From Paracyclopina nana (taxonomy: Eukaryota; Arthropoda; Copepoda; Cyclopoida; Cyclopettidae), in the NCBI GenBank assembly GCA_019096065.1, contig JAGUCH010000007.1:5912501-5976500 (forward strand): 64,000 bases of DNA. Reading direction: 5' to 3'. Both the position numbers and the translations under genes were made by a program. The notes below the pieces were generated by a model that ran no database searches, had not been told where the DNA came from, and saw only the letters and a program-made list of their open reading frames with translations. Below are positions 33,401 to 48,400 of the stretch, in pieces (within the stretch, counting starts at the first letter, position 1; every line of letters starts with the position of its first letter).

Positions 33401-36400
33401 GAAGAAGAGGCTGTACGTAAATTCTGCATGGCAAAAAGCATAGATGGAAATGTTTACCAACTCTGGGCAATCTTGGTGGAGGCTTTCTAAAGTACTGCTG
33501 CAAATGTGGACTGGGCAAACAAAACAGACTCTGCAGCCCAGCTGATGAAAAGTAAAATATTGACAATGCAAAAAAAAAATCTGGAGAAGATAGCCAACAA
33601 AACAACCGAGAGGAATTCGATCAATACACTTTGCAAAATACATACACTTCACTGAGCAAATTAGGCAAGCTTTTAGGATATAAGCCAAAAAAACCTTGGT
33701 AGTTTTTGAGGGGCTATTTATTATTATGGAAGGACAACAAAGAAAAAATGAGAGTTATTTCCTGTTAAACAAAAAATCCTCCACTCTCCTGACTTGACTA
33801 CAAGGTAGTACATTAATCACCCAAAAATACAGGATAGCCGAATATAAAAAAGTTAATTAATGAATGTGCTCCAAAACCAGCATGGAAATATGGGCAATGA
33901 TCAATAATATTTTATCTCTGCTGATAAAACACTGTCGAGGTCAATCATGTTGATCCAAGAAAGAGGCAACGTACAAAGCCATAAGGCAATCATCTACCAA
34001 AAAATAAGAATCTTGAAAGAAAGATACAATTTTAAAGTTAGTTTTCCTATTCAAATTCTGTCTTTTGGAAACTGACATTGACACTGTAAAATGACAATTG
34101 AGCCTACACATTTTAATACATTATTTCAAATGTTCAAATTAACCAAAAATGCCTTTTACTTTTCTGAATATTGTCCATTTGGTGTTTGTTGAAAAGCAAT
34201 GTAATGGCAAAAAGGCCTCATTAGATGAACACCACATTATGTCTCAAGAGCAAAGCAGAATATGATGAATGAAGTTGAATATGAGCATCTATGCTCATTA
34301 CAAGTGTTACATGCAAGGCCATCTTTTTCCTCTCTATGAAAGTTGCCTAATGAAAAAGTGTGCTACAAAAGCTAGCGGCAAAGTAGGCAGTTTTCCAGAT
34401 ACAATCACAACAAGATCTACACTCGAGAATGAAGGCTTTAGAAGGGTTATCAGTAGGAGGAGCTCTCTGTGTGCCGCATCAATTTACGTCAAAAAGTGTC
34501 AAATCCAATCTTCTTCTCCTAAATAAGGTCTGGGTCTTTAGAAAGGATAAGCAGGTTCCTCCTTCTTTGGTGAGTGTTCAACTTTTTTTTGCTGCAGGCA
34601 ATCTTCTCGTTAAGAACAACACTCATGTATGTTTCTCAGCTTGCTGGTTTGCAGCCTCGGCCAATCATTGCCTCCATCAGAGTAGGTAATTTAAGCCCCC
34701 AAACAATTAATGAAAAACGTAGCCCAAAGTAAACATCATCAGAGAAGACGAGACATCTAATGGAAACAACTTATTGAAATGCCAGCTGATGCAAAATCAA
34801 CCTAGAATGGAACAAATAATGATATTTTGCTTACTTGCTGAGCTCAAATTGAGCACGTTTTCCTTTTAAAGATATAGTTAATTATTTCTCAATAAAGAGG
34901 TGTTATGGGAAAGACAATTCAAAGTGAGCAAAAAGTAGCCTAAGTTGCCTGAAAAAAAGCCGCTCGGCTTTTGGCTTAACTAGTTGAGAGCGCAGGTTAG
35001 CTAATCAACATCAAGCTATCTTTGCCTGAGACAATTTTGACCAATTCTGGAGGTCAACAGGGAATTTATATAAGTATTCTCCTCTCAGCAAGTTGTGAAA
35101 GAGCCCTAGTAAAATACTGCAGCATCAAAATTGTATTCCAATACAGGAAGTCCCTGGAAGACTCTCTTTGGAGCTTTACTGAGGGAAAACTTGACTTTTA
35201 GCTCCATTCCTCTTCTTGTACTTTGCATACATTTAGAAAACCATACCTCTGTTATTTCAAGCCTGAGGCCTTTTATGCCCTGTTCATGTACCTTAAATGC
35301 CATGAGGCATGAATAAATTGTCTTTTCTGAAAAATGACTCACCCCCTGACTGCCAAATAGGTGTAGTTCTGAACAAGTTAAGCTTGAGGTTGAACAGCAT
35401 TTTTTGGGCAAAATTGTCTGTATTGTCTGATCACAAAATTCAATTTTTAACATAACTGAGTGTTTCAAAGAAATGTGGTTCTAAATTAAATGTTTCAAAC
35501 TCATACTTGAGTACATCAGCTACCAAAAAATTGAGATTGTTTCCTCTAAAGTTGAATTTGATCTAATTTTTAGCATTAGCTGAAAACTCATGGTGCTTTT
35601 ATTTGAAGTATTTTACATGAACAGGGCATGAGCAATATCCATATGGAGTAAAAGCACTCTTCACACATATTCAAGAGACGCCAGCCACTTACAACATAAC
35701 TTATAAGGAGTCTTTATAGCTTACTCTTGCCCTTGCTGAGTTGCAAAGTTCCAAGGCAAAATTATTTCCTCTTCCAGAGTTATCTAATTAAGCTTTTAAT
35801 CTACACAAAGCTAAGCTAATTTTACATCCTGAAGTGTCTGCCAAACTCCAAATTTCTTTGTTGACTGAAGAGTAAATAGAAGGCCTGTGATGACATTTTT
35901 TCTTCCCTTTTTATGGCAAATGACTGATAAGAAAGTTAGGCAAGGAAGCATTAAAAATGTCCAACTTCTCTTTCTTGCAAGATAGATTAGGCTTCCTACA
36001 CCCCTTCAAACAATTGCTTTCTTGTTATCTCTCAGAGGAGACAAATTCAGTGGAAGAAATCCTGGATCAGACTCCAGTTCAGCTGCCTACCTGAAAAGTC
36101 AAGTGAAAGGCTTGCAAACAAATGAACCTTAAAATCACAAGAAGGATAATCTTCATTCTCCCCCCAAGCAAAATGTCATTCATTCACCTTTACTAAGTAG
36201 ATCCAAGAGCACTGTGGGAACATTTAAGCGGATGCAAAATAATGTCTAAAAAGCTGGCCTTGGGAAGGTGAAAAAGGCATTATGCCCTAGAGTGACATGA
36301 CAGAAGCCATTTTCAATAGTAGGAAAGTGCAAAAGGCAGAAGCATCTTGGTGGTTTGCACAGTGAGCAGAATAAAAAATAAATAAATAAAAGAGCCTCAC

Positions 36401-39400
36401 AATTGACAATTTGTCCAATTAAAACTTGGTATGTTTGAAAAACTTTGTATCCATGTGCTTAGATTGCAGATAATCAATACTTTGGACCTGAAGTAATTTG
36501 GCCCATCACAGGCAAGGCCATAAAACGAAATTAAAAAGGCCTAAAGCCTACTGAGAGCTGCTGAGATAAAGTGCAGCACAAAAGAAGGATCTGCCCTGAA
36601 GGCCAAAGCCAAAAAATCACCTTTGATCAGTTCTTTTTTTTGAGATACAATTCTTAAATTGTCACCAAACAGGCTGAGAAAAAAGTGGTAGTGTGTGGAA
36701 GGGATGGATTTTGGACAAGTGCCAAATTTGGTCGTTGGTTGCAGATTGATCACCGCATTGGCCATGTGGAAGAACGTGGAAGAACTCAAAATGGAGGAAG
36801 GGACTTTTCTTCCAAGGCCGTTAAGGGCTGAATGTCTGGGACCTTTCCTTTGTGTTTGCACACACACACTCACAATTTCACGGAGGGTTAAACGGGCGCA
36901 AAATGGCTAATGGTTTCGCTTCTTTTTCGAGCAAAAAAGGTCGATAATGAACCGAAACACGTGGCTTTGTTTACAAATCAAATTTGGCGCGAAACGTTTC
37001 GCGCGCCACAACACAAATTGTAAACAAAGCTCTAGAAAAGAAATTACGGGGGGGTTGAAGGCAGGTTTTCCCCGCTGTGAGCCTTTTTCTAAGGCCTTCA
37101 GTGAAGGCCACCAGCCATCCCCCTTTCATAACCGATTTCGTGCCAGGCTGGCATTATTGCAAATATGCTCATTTCATAAAGTGCTGTACATATAGCAAAA
37201 ACTTGCGCTGTATTGCTAAATACATGTGCTACACCTTTGGCATGATTGAACGAAAAACAAATGAGAAATTGCCGTAAATAGTACGTAAAGGCATATTTTT
37301 CATAGCTCAGACTATGTGCAAACATTCACTAATGAATTATATTATTGAATTTAGGCTTTAAAAACCAAAGCCATAAGAGGATGCAAATTCATTTCAGAGC
37401 CAAAAGTTGGCCCAAAACAACCACCTGGAAATAGACTGCCAAATGGAGGCTTTATGCAAATGCCTACTAGATTCAAATTCCCATATGAAAATGCTAGATT
37501 TTGGGCATGCCTAAGAATACTGTGAATGGGGTATTTTTAGAGCCTGGATGAATTATTAGTGAGATTTATGAGAGGTAGTTATATCCTGAAGGTCGAATGG
37601 TTTTTTCGAGGTCTTCACAGAAGGTTCTGCAGCTAACCTTTCCCACATTGGCAAAAATTGTGCTATAAGATTACCTTTTTTATTCATTATCTTTGATGAA
37701 GGGAATTTGGCTGCATATCACCTAATATATTTTAATTTGTGAGTTGACTCGCAAAAAGTCTGCTACATACAAAGCCATGAAATACTGCTAGTGTATTTAG
37801 CCTTCTTCTCCTTCAACAGCACAAAAACAAATGTTTGCTGACACTTAGAAAACCCTTGGTGGCCACCACATTGGCCATGGCCATGAACAACTCAAAGTTT
37901 AGCAAATCCAATAAGAGAGCCTTCATTTTTCGCAAGAACTAGCTGCTCCAAAATATGCCTGGTTAATTAAAATTGTCCCATGGGACATTTAAAGCATATT
38001 TGATTATTTTCATAACTATGTTTGCCCCAAAATGGCCATTTTGGGCACAAAGCAAGATATCACAATTGCAAAGTACTCTAAAAGTGATGCCTTTTCAGTA
38101 AGGAAAAAGCTTTCTCAAACCGATTGGCTTGAATTAGAAAGCAATTCAATGCTAGTCATTTTAACATTGCAAATCACTTGGAGAAACCTTGATAGATTGA
38201 GGAGGTCTTCTTCAGTGCATTTCGCAACCACCAAAAGTTTGTGCATAAAAAGAGCTGGTTAACAAAAAAGCACTTTCAGTGGTGGAAGGATAGTAGAGAG
38301 GAGTCAAAAATCCATCTATCTTGGTTGACACAAGAAGATTTTGCCCAAAGTGCCTCGGGTCTTCTTCTTTTAGAGTAAGTTGAGAGCAATTTCTGCAGCA
38401 GCAGTTTCCCATAAACCTGGTCAAGGTTTCCAAGAGCAAGGCCATTACAGCAATTGGTGGTTTTTCCCTTAATATGTAATTTTTTAAGTGATTTAAGTAA
38501 TTTTGCAGATACCTAGTTCATGAAATGTTGCTTGTAAGCAATGCTTGAATAAAACTATAGTCAATATTTTGGCGAAATATTGACAAGATTGATTAGCCTA
38601 AGCATTGTTTTAGTGCGACAGTTATTATCCTTTGCTGTACATGTAATCAGTGAGGTCATTTGTAATAAAAAACCATGAAACACGTTAGGAAAACTGTATT
38701 TATTTTACACTATTTAAAATAAAATAAAGTCATCACCTCGATCAAGATTTTTTTGGATTGCTGAGTGAAATAATCCATTCTTTTAATTAAATATCAGTTT
38801 AGAAAGCCTCGAGATGGATGCACTTTTAGCTAGGTTGCTGCCAATATACAAATACACACATTTTCTTCCACTGCAGTGGTGGTATCTTTCTCTGCCCGAA
38901 ATGGGCCTTTCCAGCCATTTTTCCTGCTCTAGAGCCACACAACCACTCACAATTTTCATTATGCTCCTTTTAAAAGGCAATTTCTGGCTTGCATATGCGC
39001 CATAATGAGCCTTCAGGCAAAAAATGGCTTTCTGCTTCATACATGATTTTTTTTGACAGAATAAATGCAAATGGTGAGAAGGCTTCTGATTCCCTATTTT
39101 AATAGGTGAATTTGTGGGATTTCATCAAATAGAAAAAAATGAGGCCCAGAGTGAGCACAACAAGCTTTCAAGCAAAAGCAAATTTGTCATTTTGACACTT
39201 CAATGTAGACCTGGGCGTGCATGCATGACTAAGCAAAATAAGTTACATTATAAGCAAGGTTTTGATGAGGGGGGAAAGCCAGCTCAAAAAAAGAGTCAAA
39301 AATAAATATGTATTGCTATCTTTTGCAGTCCAAGGCCATTTAGATGACAAATCGATCAGAATAACAGGCATAATTACTATACACTCTGTTTTCCTAGTAT

Positions 39401-42400
39401 CTAAGCCATCAGTCAATATAATTTATTATCCAGCCTTTTCCTAGCTAGCTACACAAAGTGTATTCTTTTAGAAAGCCTTGGAAGAATGCATTTTTGTGGG
39501 ATCCACTGTCAATACTTGGAATAGACCACACACAACAAAAATCTGACAGCAAGTAGTGCACATCTTTTTGAGCTGAGAACAAAGGAGTAGTTCAGGAGAA
39601 AAGCACCAGTTCAAAGATGGAGGTCTCATTTTTGAAGCCTTTCCAAACTGTCACAAGCCTCATTCAACTTTATCAACAAACTGGCCACACACTACCACTC
39701 CATATCTGAAAAGTGGCCACCAAAAAAGTGCACGGCATTGGGGAGCCTAAAATACGCGTTTTAAGAGACTTTCAAGACTGCTGCTACTTGAAATGTCAAA
39801 CCCTTAGGGCTCCACGTGCAATCAAGGTTAGCTTATGCCTTTAGCCTTGAAGGCTATATCTATACTATATAGCAAAGGTCGCGCGAGCATTTATTGCAAA
39901 GAATTGCTTTCTCTCCTGCTGTGAAGGTTGTTGGTGTTTTTTTTATGGCGTTACTCTTTCACTACTTCTTCTTCTGGAAGGTCCGGAGGAGCTTTCTAAT
40001 GGAATGGACCCGAAAATACACAAATTCAATAAGCCAAAACACTTCATCAAATATTGAGAGAGAATTATGCAAGCATTGTATGTAAAAAATTAAAATAAGT
40101 GACTTTCTACCTTGAATTTCCACTTGATAGATTATGTAGTGGATGATAGCAATCTTGTCAAAGTAGAAAGGCCTTGGATTAATTTGGCATTTTGTTGGCA
40201 CAGAAAATAGTAGTCAGACCCAATAGAAATGCTGACTCACAAAATGAGGCTTGCCTCAGTGAGTACAGCACAGCCATAAAAAGTGGAAAGAAAAATGTGG
40301 CTGGCTCGCTCTTGGCTGTCTTCTTCCTTCAGGTGCAATTAGTGGCACTTTTGGTAATTGAAAGTGATTTTATTATGAATGACCATTGCAATTACAATGC
40401 TCCCAAGAAAAAAGAGAAATGGCCAAGAGAGAAAGCCCTTGGTCAATAAAACTACAGATTGGAGCTGATGCTGGACAATTACAAAGTAAACAAAAGTCAC
40501 TGACTTGAAGTAATGGTCAATGTACCGGATAAATTAATGATGGTGCAGTCTACTGCTTACTTCTACTTAGTACAACAGGGTTATAAATTACAAATGTCCA
40601 AAGCAAATGCACCAAACAAAAGGACGGTTTTTTCAAAAACCCAGGTATTGAGTGGCTGAAAGAGGAGGCCATTCATTCATGAAGAAACCTCTGTGAATTG
40701 ATGGCATGTCTTCAAGTCATGCTGTGACAAAATTGATAAAAAAGCTCATTTACAACAAACACACATGCAGCATGGAACCTTTTTCAGCAGATAAAACCAC
40801 TCCAAATTTTGAATGCAACATCAAGAAAGAATCCCTTCTCAGCATATCAGTCAATGCAACATCAGCATATCATAGGGCAAACTTCATGAAGTACTTCTGT
40901 AGGTCTTACCTTCAGTAAACATCCAGAAAAATGTGGACATGTGAAAGTATCTCACAAGAACAAAACTAACACATGATGCTGTTAGTCCTCCTTGAGAAGC
41001 AGTGGTCTGAAACAAAGGAATGTGACAATGAAACAATTGAGCTCATTTCCATTAGCACCACTAAGTCAACTTATGTAAAAGGCATACTGCAGTAACTTAA
41101 CAAGATGAACACTTATTTCTACTCTGACTTGATTCCATTTGAGGTAAACTTAAACCAAAAAAGATAACAATTGCTTCAATACCATTTCAAAATTCAGAAG
41201 AATCCCTACTGAAAATGTTTGCAATTTTAAATAACCTCCTAAATTACAAATGAAGACCTCATTAAGCAAAACATTTAGCTATCAATAAAATGGATGAAAA
41301 GGCTTTAAGGCAGTAAACAAGCCAAGTCAGAAAGTTACATTAAATATCCAGCCAACATTTGCACAAAGTTTTTTTGGCAAAAGGAGGACACCAAGCAAAC
41401 CACAAGCTCGGTTTTTCATGTGAGTAATGCAGACAAAACTTTGGTTTATCGGAGGGAAGAAGAACATAAAAGTGTCTTCTGCTAAAAAAAAAGCTGGATA
41501 AGACATCATTGATTACATAAAATCAGAAACATTCTTATAGTTGGCAAAATACAGACTTTTGTGTAGAATTAGTTGCAGCAACAGTAGCAGTGCGTGTGAC
41601 ACTTTGAGTGACTTTTCCAAGCACTTTTTCATGTCAAGCCAACTAATATTAGTAATTAATACCTGTGTTAAAGCTGTCACAATCCAGGCCGACAATGATA
41701 AAACATAGGTGAAAAAGAGGTTTGCGTGGATTTTGTTGCGTAGACAGCGAATCTCCCTGCAAAAAGAGAAGAAAATGAAGTATTAAAAAAGTTTCCAATC
41801 GTGAATGATTTGAATTTATGAAAAATGGATCTTCACAATATATTCTTACACTTAGTGGAATTTTGAGAGGAGGAAATTCGAAATTCGGTAACTCATCGAA
41901 GTCCGCGAAGATTTCTTTACACAATGGTTCAGTTTTTAAGCCGATCTAAAAATAGCTTTGATTGCCATATTAAAAGATTTACCATCTTTTTTGGACGATA
42001 ATTCAAAAATAACGTGAGCATGCTTAAGACTCTAACTGGCTCTGAAAGCTAATTAAATAGCCAAATTCGTCGATTTAGCGCTGATTCGGAACGTGAAATT
42101 AGTTTTTATAGTCTTAGAAATGTCGCTTCACTTCATTTTAGCTCAGCTTTTGCGATTGTTTACAAATCGATACAAACTGCTAAGACAATCTCAATTAATC
42201 TTTAGCTCAACTTAGCATTATTCATTATCTTTTTTCAGCATTAATGATTAGGATGAAATATCAAAATACCTCTTAAAAGCAGGTTTTTTCTTGTTCTACC
42301 ATTACGAATCAAAGACTTAATCGATTGAGTAAAAGAGCTTTGAAGGTATTTTTGTTCGCCTCAAAAATGTTGCTTAAGTTCGCCATGTAGCATGAGTCAG

Positions 42401-45400
42401 CAAAATAATGAAAACACGTTCAAACTGGCGCAAGAAGAAGATGGGAAACTTGGCGAAAACTGGCGCAACTTCCAATCTATATGCCGACAAGTGTCTCAAA
42501 AAGGTACTCTCATATTCTGCAAACTTCACTTCGTGACATTCAATCTCCATGCTTGAAATCGTAGGAAAAAGGTACTTACCGAAAGCTCATGAAGAGACAG
42601 AGAGCCATGATGAGCGTGACCAGAGACAAGGTGTATCCAATGCTGTAGATGAGCATTGAGTAGTCATTGCATAGATAAGGATTAGTCGAGTTGTCACAAG
42701 TGGCTTCTGGAATGGAGGTCACTGTGGGCTTGCAGCTCCCATATTCAGCCTTGTCATCCCAAATGCCTTCTAGTGAGCAGCCTCTGGTGGCATTGTCTGG
42801 AACAAGCAAAAGGTCATTTGTTTTGGGAGGATGATTTATTTGGCCAAATGTTGTTGTTAAAAGTCACAAGTTTTGCATGGCATTCTGTCATTATTTTTTG
42901 GTGGGCAAGAAGAAAGAGGAGAATTTGCACCACTTTCCTTCCTTTTTTTGCAGCTAACTGCAGGCTAATTATTGTTATAGCTTTTGGCATGAAACTCCCT
43001 TTTGGCATGAAAACTTATCTTGATTTATTTTGTACAATTTCAGAGAGGTTCTCCAGGTTTGCAAAAACTAATGTGCTTGGGATGAATTTGGTGAAGCTGC
43101 GGAGGACTTATTGGCTCAGCAGGCTGAAAAGTAACTTGACCACTCTTTTTCTGGCCCATAAGGCGCCAATTCCACATCAGCCCAATGGCCTGCGAAAAAG
43201 CCTTCAGAAGGTTCTTTGGCTGGCTACAAAACAAGCAAGAAACTACTGCTGCCTCTTCCAATTTTTTGTGGGCTCTCTCTGCCTACTGCATAAGTAATGC
43301 TAGCCCCAAAAGCAAGATTGATACTCAATTTTTGGGAAAGGAGATTTTAATAGGTGAATCATACAAATCAATATTTAGCAGGTCCCTAATGCACTTTTTC
43401 CATTGTTAGTCTGGCATAAAAGAAAGCCCACAAAGTGGTCCTTGATGAAAGCAAAAAAGCTGTGGAACGTGTTTGCATAAGAAATAATGATGGAGAACTA
43501 AAGCCTTGAAGAAACCTTTTGGATGGAGAGAAAAAGGTATGATATTTTCTCTAATAAAAAACCAATTTTATGCCTGCTTCTATGTGAAATTGGATTTCTT
43601 CCGAGGCTTGGAAAAGTTAAAGAATAATTCTTCTTCTTACTATTGGTGTAAGAAGTAGGAGGAGGACACCCATATAGACAAAAAATGGTTCTCCCATGTA
43701 GAGATTCCTATCTTACACTCTAGTAGTACAGCGGTACAAAATGATATCTGGATCTGAGTTCTTTTCATCTCTTTTGAACTAAAGTTGCTTGGGCTCAGGA
43801 TAACTCAGTATAGGCAATTCATTACCAGAAAAGCACCTAAATGAAATCAATTTCCTTTTCTTTTAAGCTCATTTTCTAGTCTGGAGTATTCTATGGATCA
43901 TGGCTTTGCATTATTCATATGGGGAAGATTGGGTAAAAAAATAGCAAGATATATAATGCACTATAGGTGCTAGTTTTTTCCTGCTATGTTTATGTAAGTA
44001 ATGCCTGAGCATATTCAACATTTTGGCCTTGAAGGCTTGGGTAATTGATGGCCTAAGGTGTACATCTGTGGTATGATAGGGCCTCACTACTACTGAAAGC
44101 GTTTGCCAGATGGCTCTTCAATAACCATGAAGGGCCCAAGGAAAGTTCACAAAAAAGCCCAATTGATGGCCTTGAATTCAGACCTGAAACCACGCTTTTT
44201 CAGCTCATATTCTTGGTATACCCATTTTGATGATGCTTTGCTTTTTGATGGTTGCAGTGTATTTATTTTTTGATGGTATTTGCTCCCGCTGTGCATTAGG
44301 AAAGTAATGCTGAGCCAAGCAAAAAAATTATTTAGATGGGCCAAGAATGGATACATGCCACTTTTGCTTCAATTGCTGCCTCTAAGCATTTTGCTTACCA
44401 TTGAAAAAATCCGATTTGCTGATGTCATGGAAAGAAATTCTAGTTTCAATACTGATCTTTCTTTTTTGCTGTACTCAGCTTTAAAAAATGCCAAAAAGCT
44501 AGTTTCACCCTATAGAGCTGCATTGAAGGATTTATGATGTACTAGTACAACCTTATGTCAGAATGTACTATGTTTTTTATTGCCTAACATAAAATGGATT
44601 AAGTATTGACAACATTATTTTTCTGACAATTGGATCAGTCTATGGGCTCATTTGAATTTACATCTGCTGCCAAACCAGATGTGCCATCTAATTATGGCTT
44701 TTTGGGGGCGTATTGTGCCAATAAAAAAAGGAGGAGAAGAATGAAATTGCTGTGGCAAATATAGAGGCTGTGCTCAGCAACTGTTTGCAGGGCTATGCAG
44801 CAAAAAAATCCAGATTCCTTTGGCAAAGTTGCTAATAGAGCAGCTTTTTTGGGAGTAATGCTGCACATCCACTGTTACATAAACTCTGAAGAGAATTATG
44901 AATGATTGAGTCAATTTGGCCTTTGCACTTCTTTCCCTCATGTCAGCAGCAATAAAAAGCTTTAATTGTAGTAGCCAGCCTCCACAGGGAACATCATTGT
45001 GCCTCTGGCTTATTAGCTATGGCTACACATGACACACAGTGTGCTGGGAGATACATTAGGTCCAACCCAAGATGATGTATAATATATTTTGTTATTATAA
45101 TTATCTTGTTGCATACTAAAAACCTTGAAAAACGAAATTCAAAATTACTTGTTTTCACCTATATTTGGGCTTTGAGCTACATTTTTTAAAACTCCATTGA
45201 AGTTCTTTTCCTGACTGTTCTTTGATCTATTTTTATGTTGATCATCAATTTGAACTTGAAATCCTTGTAGCTCATAGAGGTGAAGTTGTCTACCAGCTTC
45301 AGCGTAAGGAAGCTGGGTAAACACGCTGAAAATCCAGGGCTTTATTGGGCTGATTCATTCTAAAGTAGTATTTGGGGTCAAGCATCATCGATTGCTGTAT

Positions 45401-48400
45401 TGGGAAACATTTTTTCTCACATACCCTAACTCTTTTTTTCTATCTGCGGGAGTTTCCTGCATGTGCCATTACTTGTATCTTGGTAAAGCATCAAGAAGCT
45501 TTTCCTGTATTACTTATTCCGTGCTTTCCTTACTTTGTGAAAGCATTCTTTGGAAAAGCTGCGTTCAGCTGCATACCATGGCCGATATTATTTAGGCTAA
45601 ATATCCATGTGATCAACAAGCCAACAACATTTTATTTAGCTCAATTGGTTGCCCACTTTTCTCCACAAATACTATTTTTCTAAGTTTGTTTTTACCCTTA
45701 TTTTTTTTTTTTGGCAAAATAAGGATCTTTTCAGGCAATTTTGCCTTTGTTTGAAGACTTATCATTTCTGTGAGAAACTATTTTTGGCAAATCAAATGAT
45801 ATCAAATCAATGGACTGGCATGCTTCAATTTTGCTTTCTGATGCCAAAACTGAAATTGAACGTCAAAGTTGAAAGTTTTCGCTCGTCGAGATTTTCCACT
45901 GCTTTGAAGAAACTTCAATTTGCTGTTGTGTAACAACTAGTCATACATAAATACTTTCCAGCTGCAAAGTTTTCCTCGTTTGCAGGATAATGCAGACTCA
46001 TGAGCACGCTGTGCTAACTGTTCAGGGCAGGTTTTATGTTTTGCAGGCTCATTTTTTCAAGGGAAGGAGGGAAAGACTGTGATAAATGGACTTTTTCTTG
46101 TCTACCGCCTCCTTCCACTATATAATATTGTAGTATATGAAAGTATTTACAGGATAGGCAAAGATTTTCATGATGCCATGGAAGAAATAGCTTCTTATGC
46201 TGCATATTCCACAGTGGATTTTTTTGACATTTGTCTAACTAAAAAAACTGATGAAAGAATAGTATTATTTCTTAAAATAATTCTTAATTACAAATATGGC
46301 TGAAAACCCTTATTGCAACATTTTAAGCCACTAGAGGAGTTCATACTGCATTCTTTATGTGAATCGTTTCATGAATGCTCAAGCTTGGTACAAACATGAA
46401 ATCACGTACGTGTATTTATGTAAACGAGCATGCGTGTATGTACCAACATTGTGTGCAGTAATGAAAATATGAGTGATGTGAGTCACACTTTTCTACAATT
46501 GTTGCACTTTAATTGAATAAGACTTTATTACGCCGCAGTTCCTCAATTGCCAGCAGATGTGCGTGTGTATTTATTATCATGAACCTGATTAATTGAAAAA
46601 AAGGCAATACCTAAGCACATGTTATCAACAATGTACTATCAAAATATCTCACTTGTTCTTCTAAAAAAAGAAGCTATTAAAACTTTCTTTGACACCCCAA
46701 AAAGAGCCTTTTTCTGAGACAAACAAAAATTAGCTTATGTTGCTATGGCATAAATAAAAATATGGAAAAGCTCAACTTGTTTCCATCTGTATTTGTGCTT
46801 ATTATGTACACATTTCTTGTGCAGAATCTTGCGTCAGTTCGTCGTTGCATTTCTCCACCAAAAGCGAAAGGTAAGTAATGATACAAGTAAAATGCTGCAT
46901 TTTTACTTTCCTCCTTTAATAACATAGCCTTACGTTTCATGAATGAACAAGTCAACAAAATGGAACCTAAGCGAGACTGCAGCTGTGTTCAGCTGCCCAA
47001 TGTGGCAAATATTTTGGCGAGAAAAGCAAGCCAGATTTGTTTGAAAGTACGATTAGATTATCTTTGGTTGTATTGTTATGGCAATTTTGGACAAAAAATG
47101 TGAAAAAAGCCTTGGAAGGTGGCTTGCATTTGCTTTTTTTGCATCTGATAATTGGACAAAATATCGCATATTATGGACCAGATGAACAGGGCTGTTGACT
47201 AACGAATACTTGGCGTAGCTACGCAACTTTCCATATTTGGCTGTTGTAGTCTTCAATTACTAGCAGACTGTATTCATTCAAGAAGAATAGAGTGCATAAT
47301 TGAAATACAAACATAACTAGGAGTATTATGTAATGCCACCAAAATATCGATTTTCATGGAGAAAAAAGTTAAAAATAACATTTTTAGCTTAGGCCTTCCC
47401 CTTGTTGGAATCAAGCCTTCGGCGTACTATGAACCTTTTGTATCCGGAGAAGTTTGGGTCATTATTGGAAAATGCACATGGAGAAAAGCAGATATTTTGG
47501 CTAATCATTACTTATGTGCTACTATTTAGGCCCTGTTCATTTCGTCCATAATACGCTATATCTTGTACAAGTGTTCCGCAGAAGCCAGCAAATTGAAGCC
47601 ATTCTGTTTTGATTTTTTAACATTTTTTGACCAACCTTGACATATCTGTTCAACGCCAGAAAATCTTGTTGTACTTACCAGCAATTTTGATTGTTTTTTC
47701 TCGCACTCATATTTTGCCAAAATAAGCAGCTGAATGCAGCCCAAGTGTAGTTCATGTGTGTGTGGTTACCAAAAAGCTCCTTGCCTTATAACTGTTTCGT
47801 TTGACACAGGCCATAAATTACACCCATTACTAAAACTAATTCTAATAATTGCACATAGTTGTACTATGCAAAGTCTCAGCAATAAATCCTTTTCATCATT
47901 TCTGTATGTAATCAATTTTGAAAAAAGCAGCTTTCTCTCTGGCAAAGTATTTTTACACTTCAGTTTTGGTAGATTTCAATGCCATGGCAACTGAATGAAT
48001 GTTATTCTTGAGTTAGGTGCAAGTTTATCGATTCTCCAATAAAGCCTTAGGCCTTCTACTAGTACTTATAGTGAATACAACTGTGGGTGATAAGGGTCCA
48101 AAAAAAGTTGTGCTACACAACCTACCCAGAATTAACTTTTACTACACACCTTTGAGCTAGTGAAAGAAGCTTTTTTATTCCTTCTTCTCCTAGCCTAATT
48201 TTCTTGGAAAAACTCTCAAGTCATATAAAAGCTCTATAGCATGAGAGACACATTTAGTTTGAAAGGTTGACTATACATTTTCTCAAATGTCTTCCATTGG
48301 ACTTTTTGCAGATGCTTTTACCTCTAGACTCCTCAAAAATGTAAATATAGCATATGTATATAAGCACTCTGCTTTTCTTATTCTTTTATTGAGAATGGAT

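Larger units (their letters stand above)
29161..40909. other. 11.7-kb intron of the class B GPCR
   Basis: Separates the exon ending in helix 3 (TFFWMFTEG) from the exon continuing FYLYLQV. Mostly AT-rich. Contains a (CG)8 run (29749-29765), a hAT-type element (30049-30686), a Pol III-like unit (33053-33190), an E2F-like palindrome (36964-37030) and a short TCAATATTT/AAATATTGA hairpin near 38562. No convincing exon of another gene found. Confidence 0.6.

Noticed and set aside
33287-33688. Hydrophobic minus-strand frames that could be a GPCR transmembrane exon
   Set aside because: They lack the expected helix 3 motif; the true exon (STFFWMFTEG) was found at 40910-41006 with matching phases.
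42773-43297. 174-codon open frame on the plus strand near the GPCR ectodomain exon
   Set aside because: It partly overlaps the true minus-strand GPCR exon and the rest reads like random AT-rich translation.
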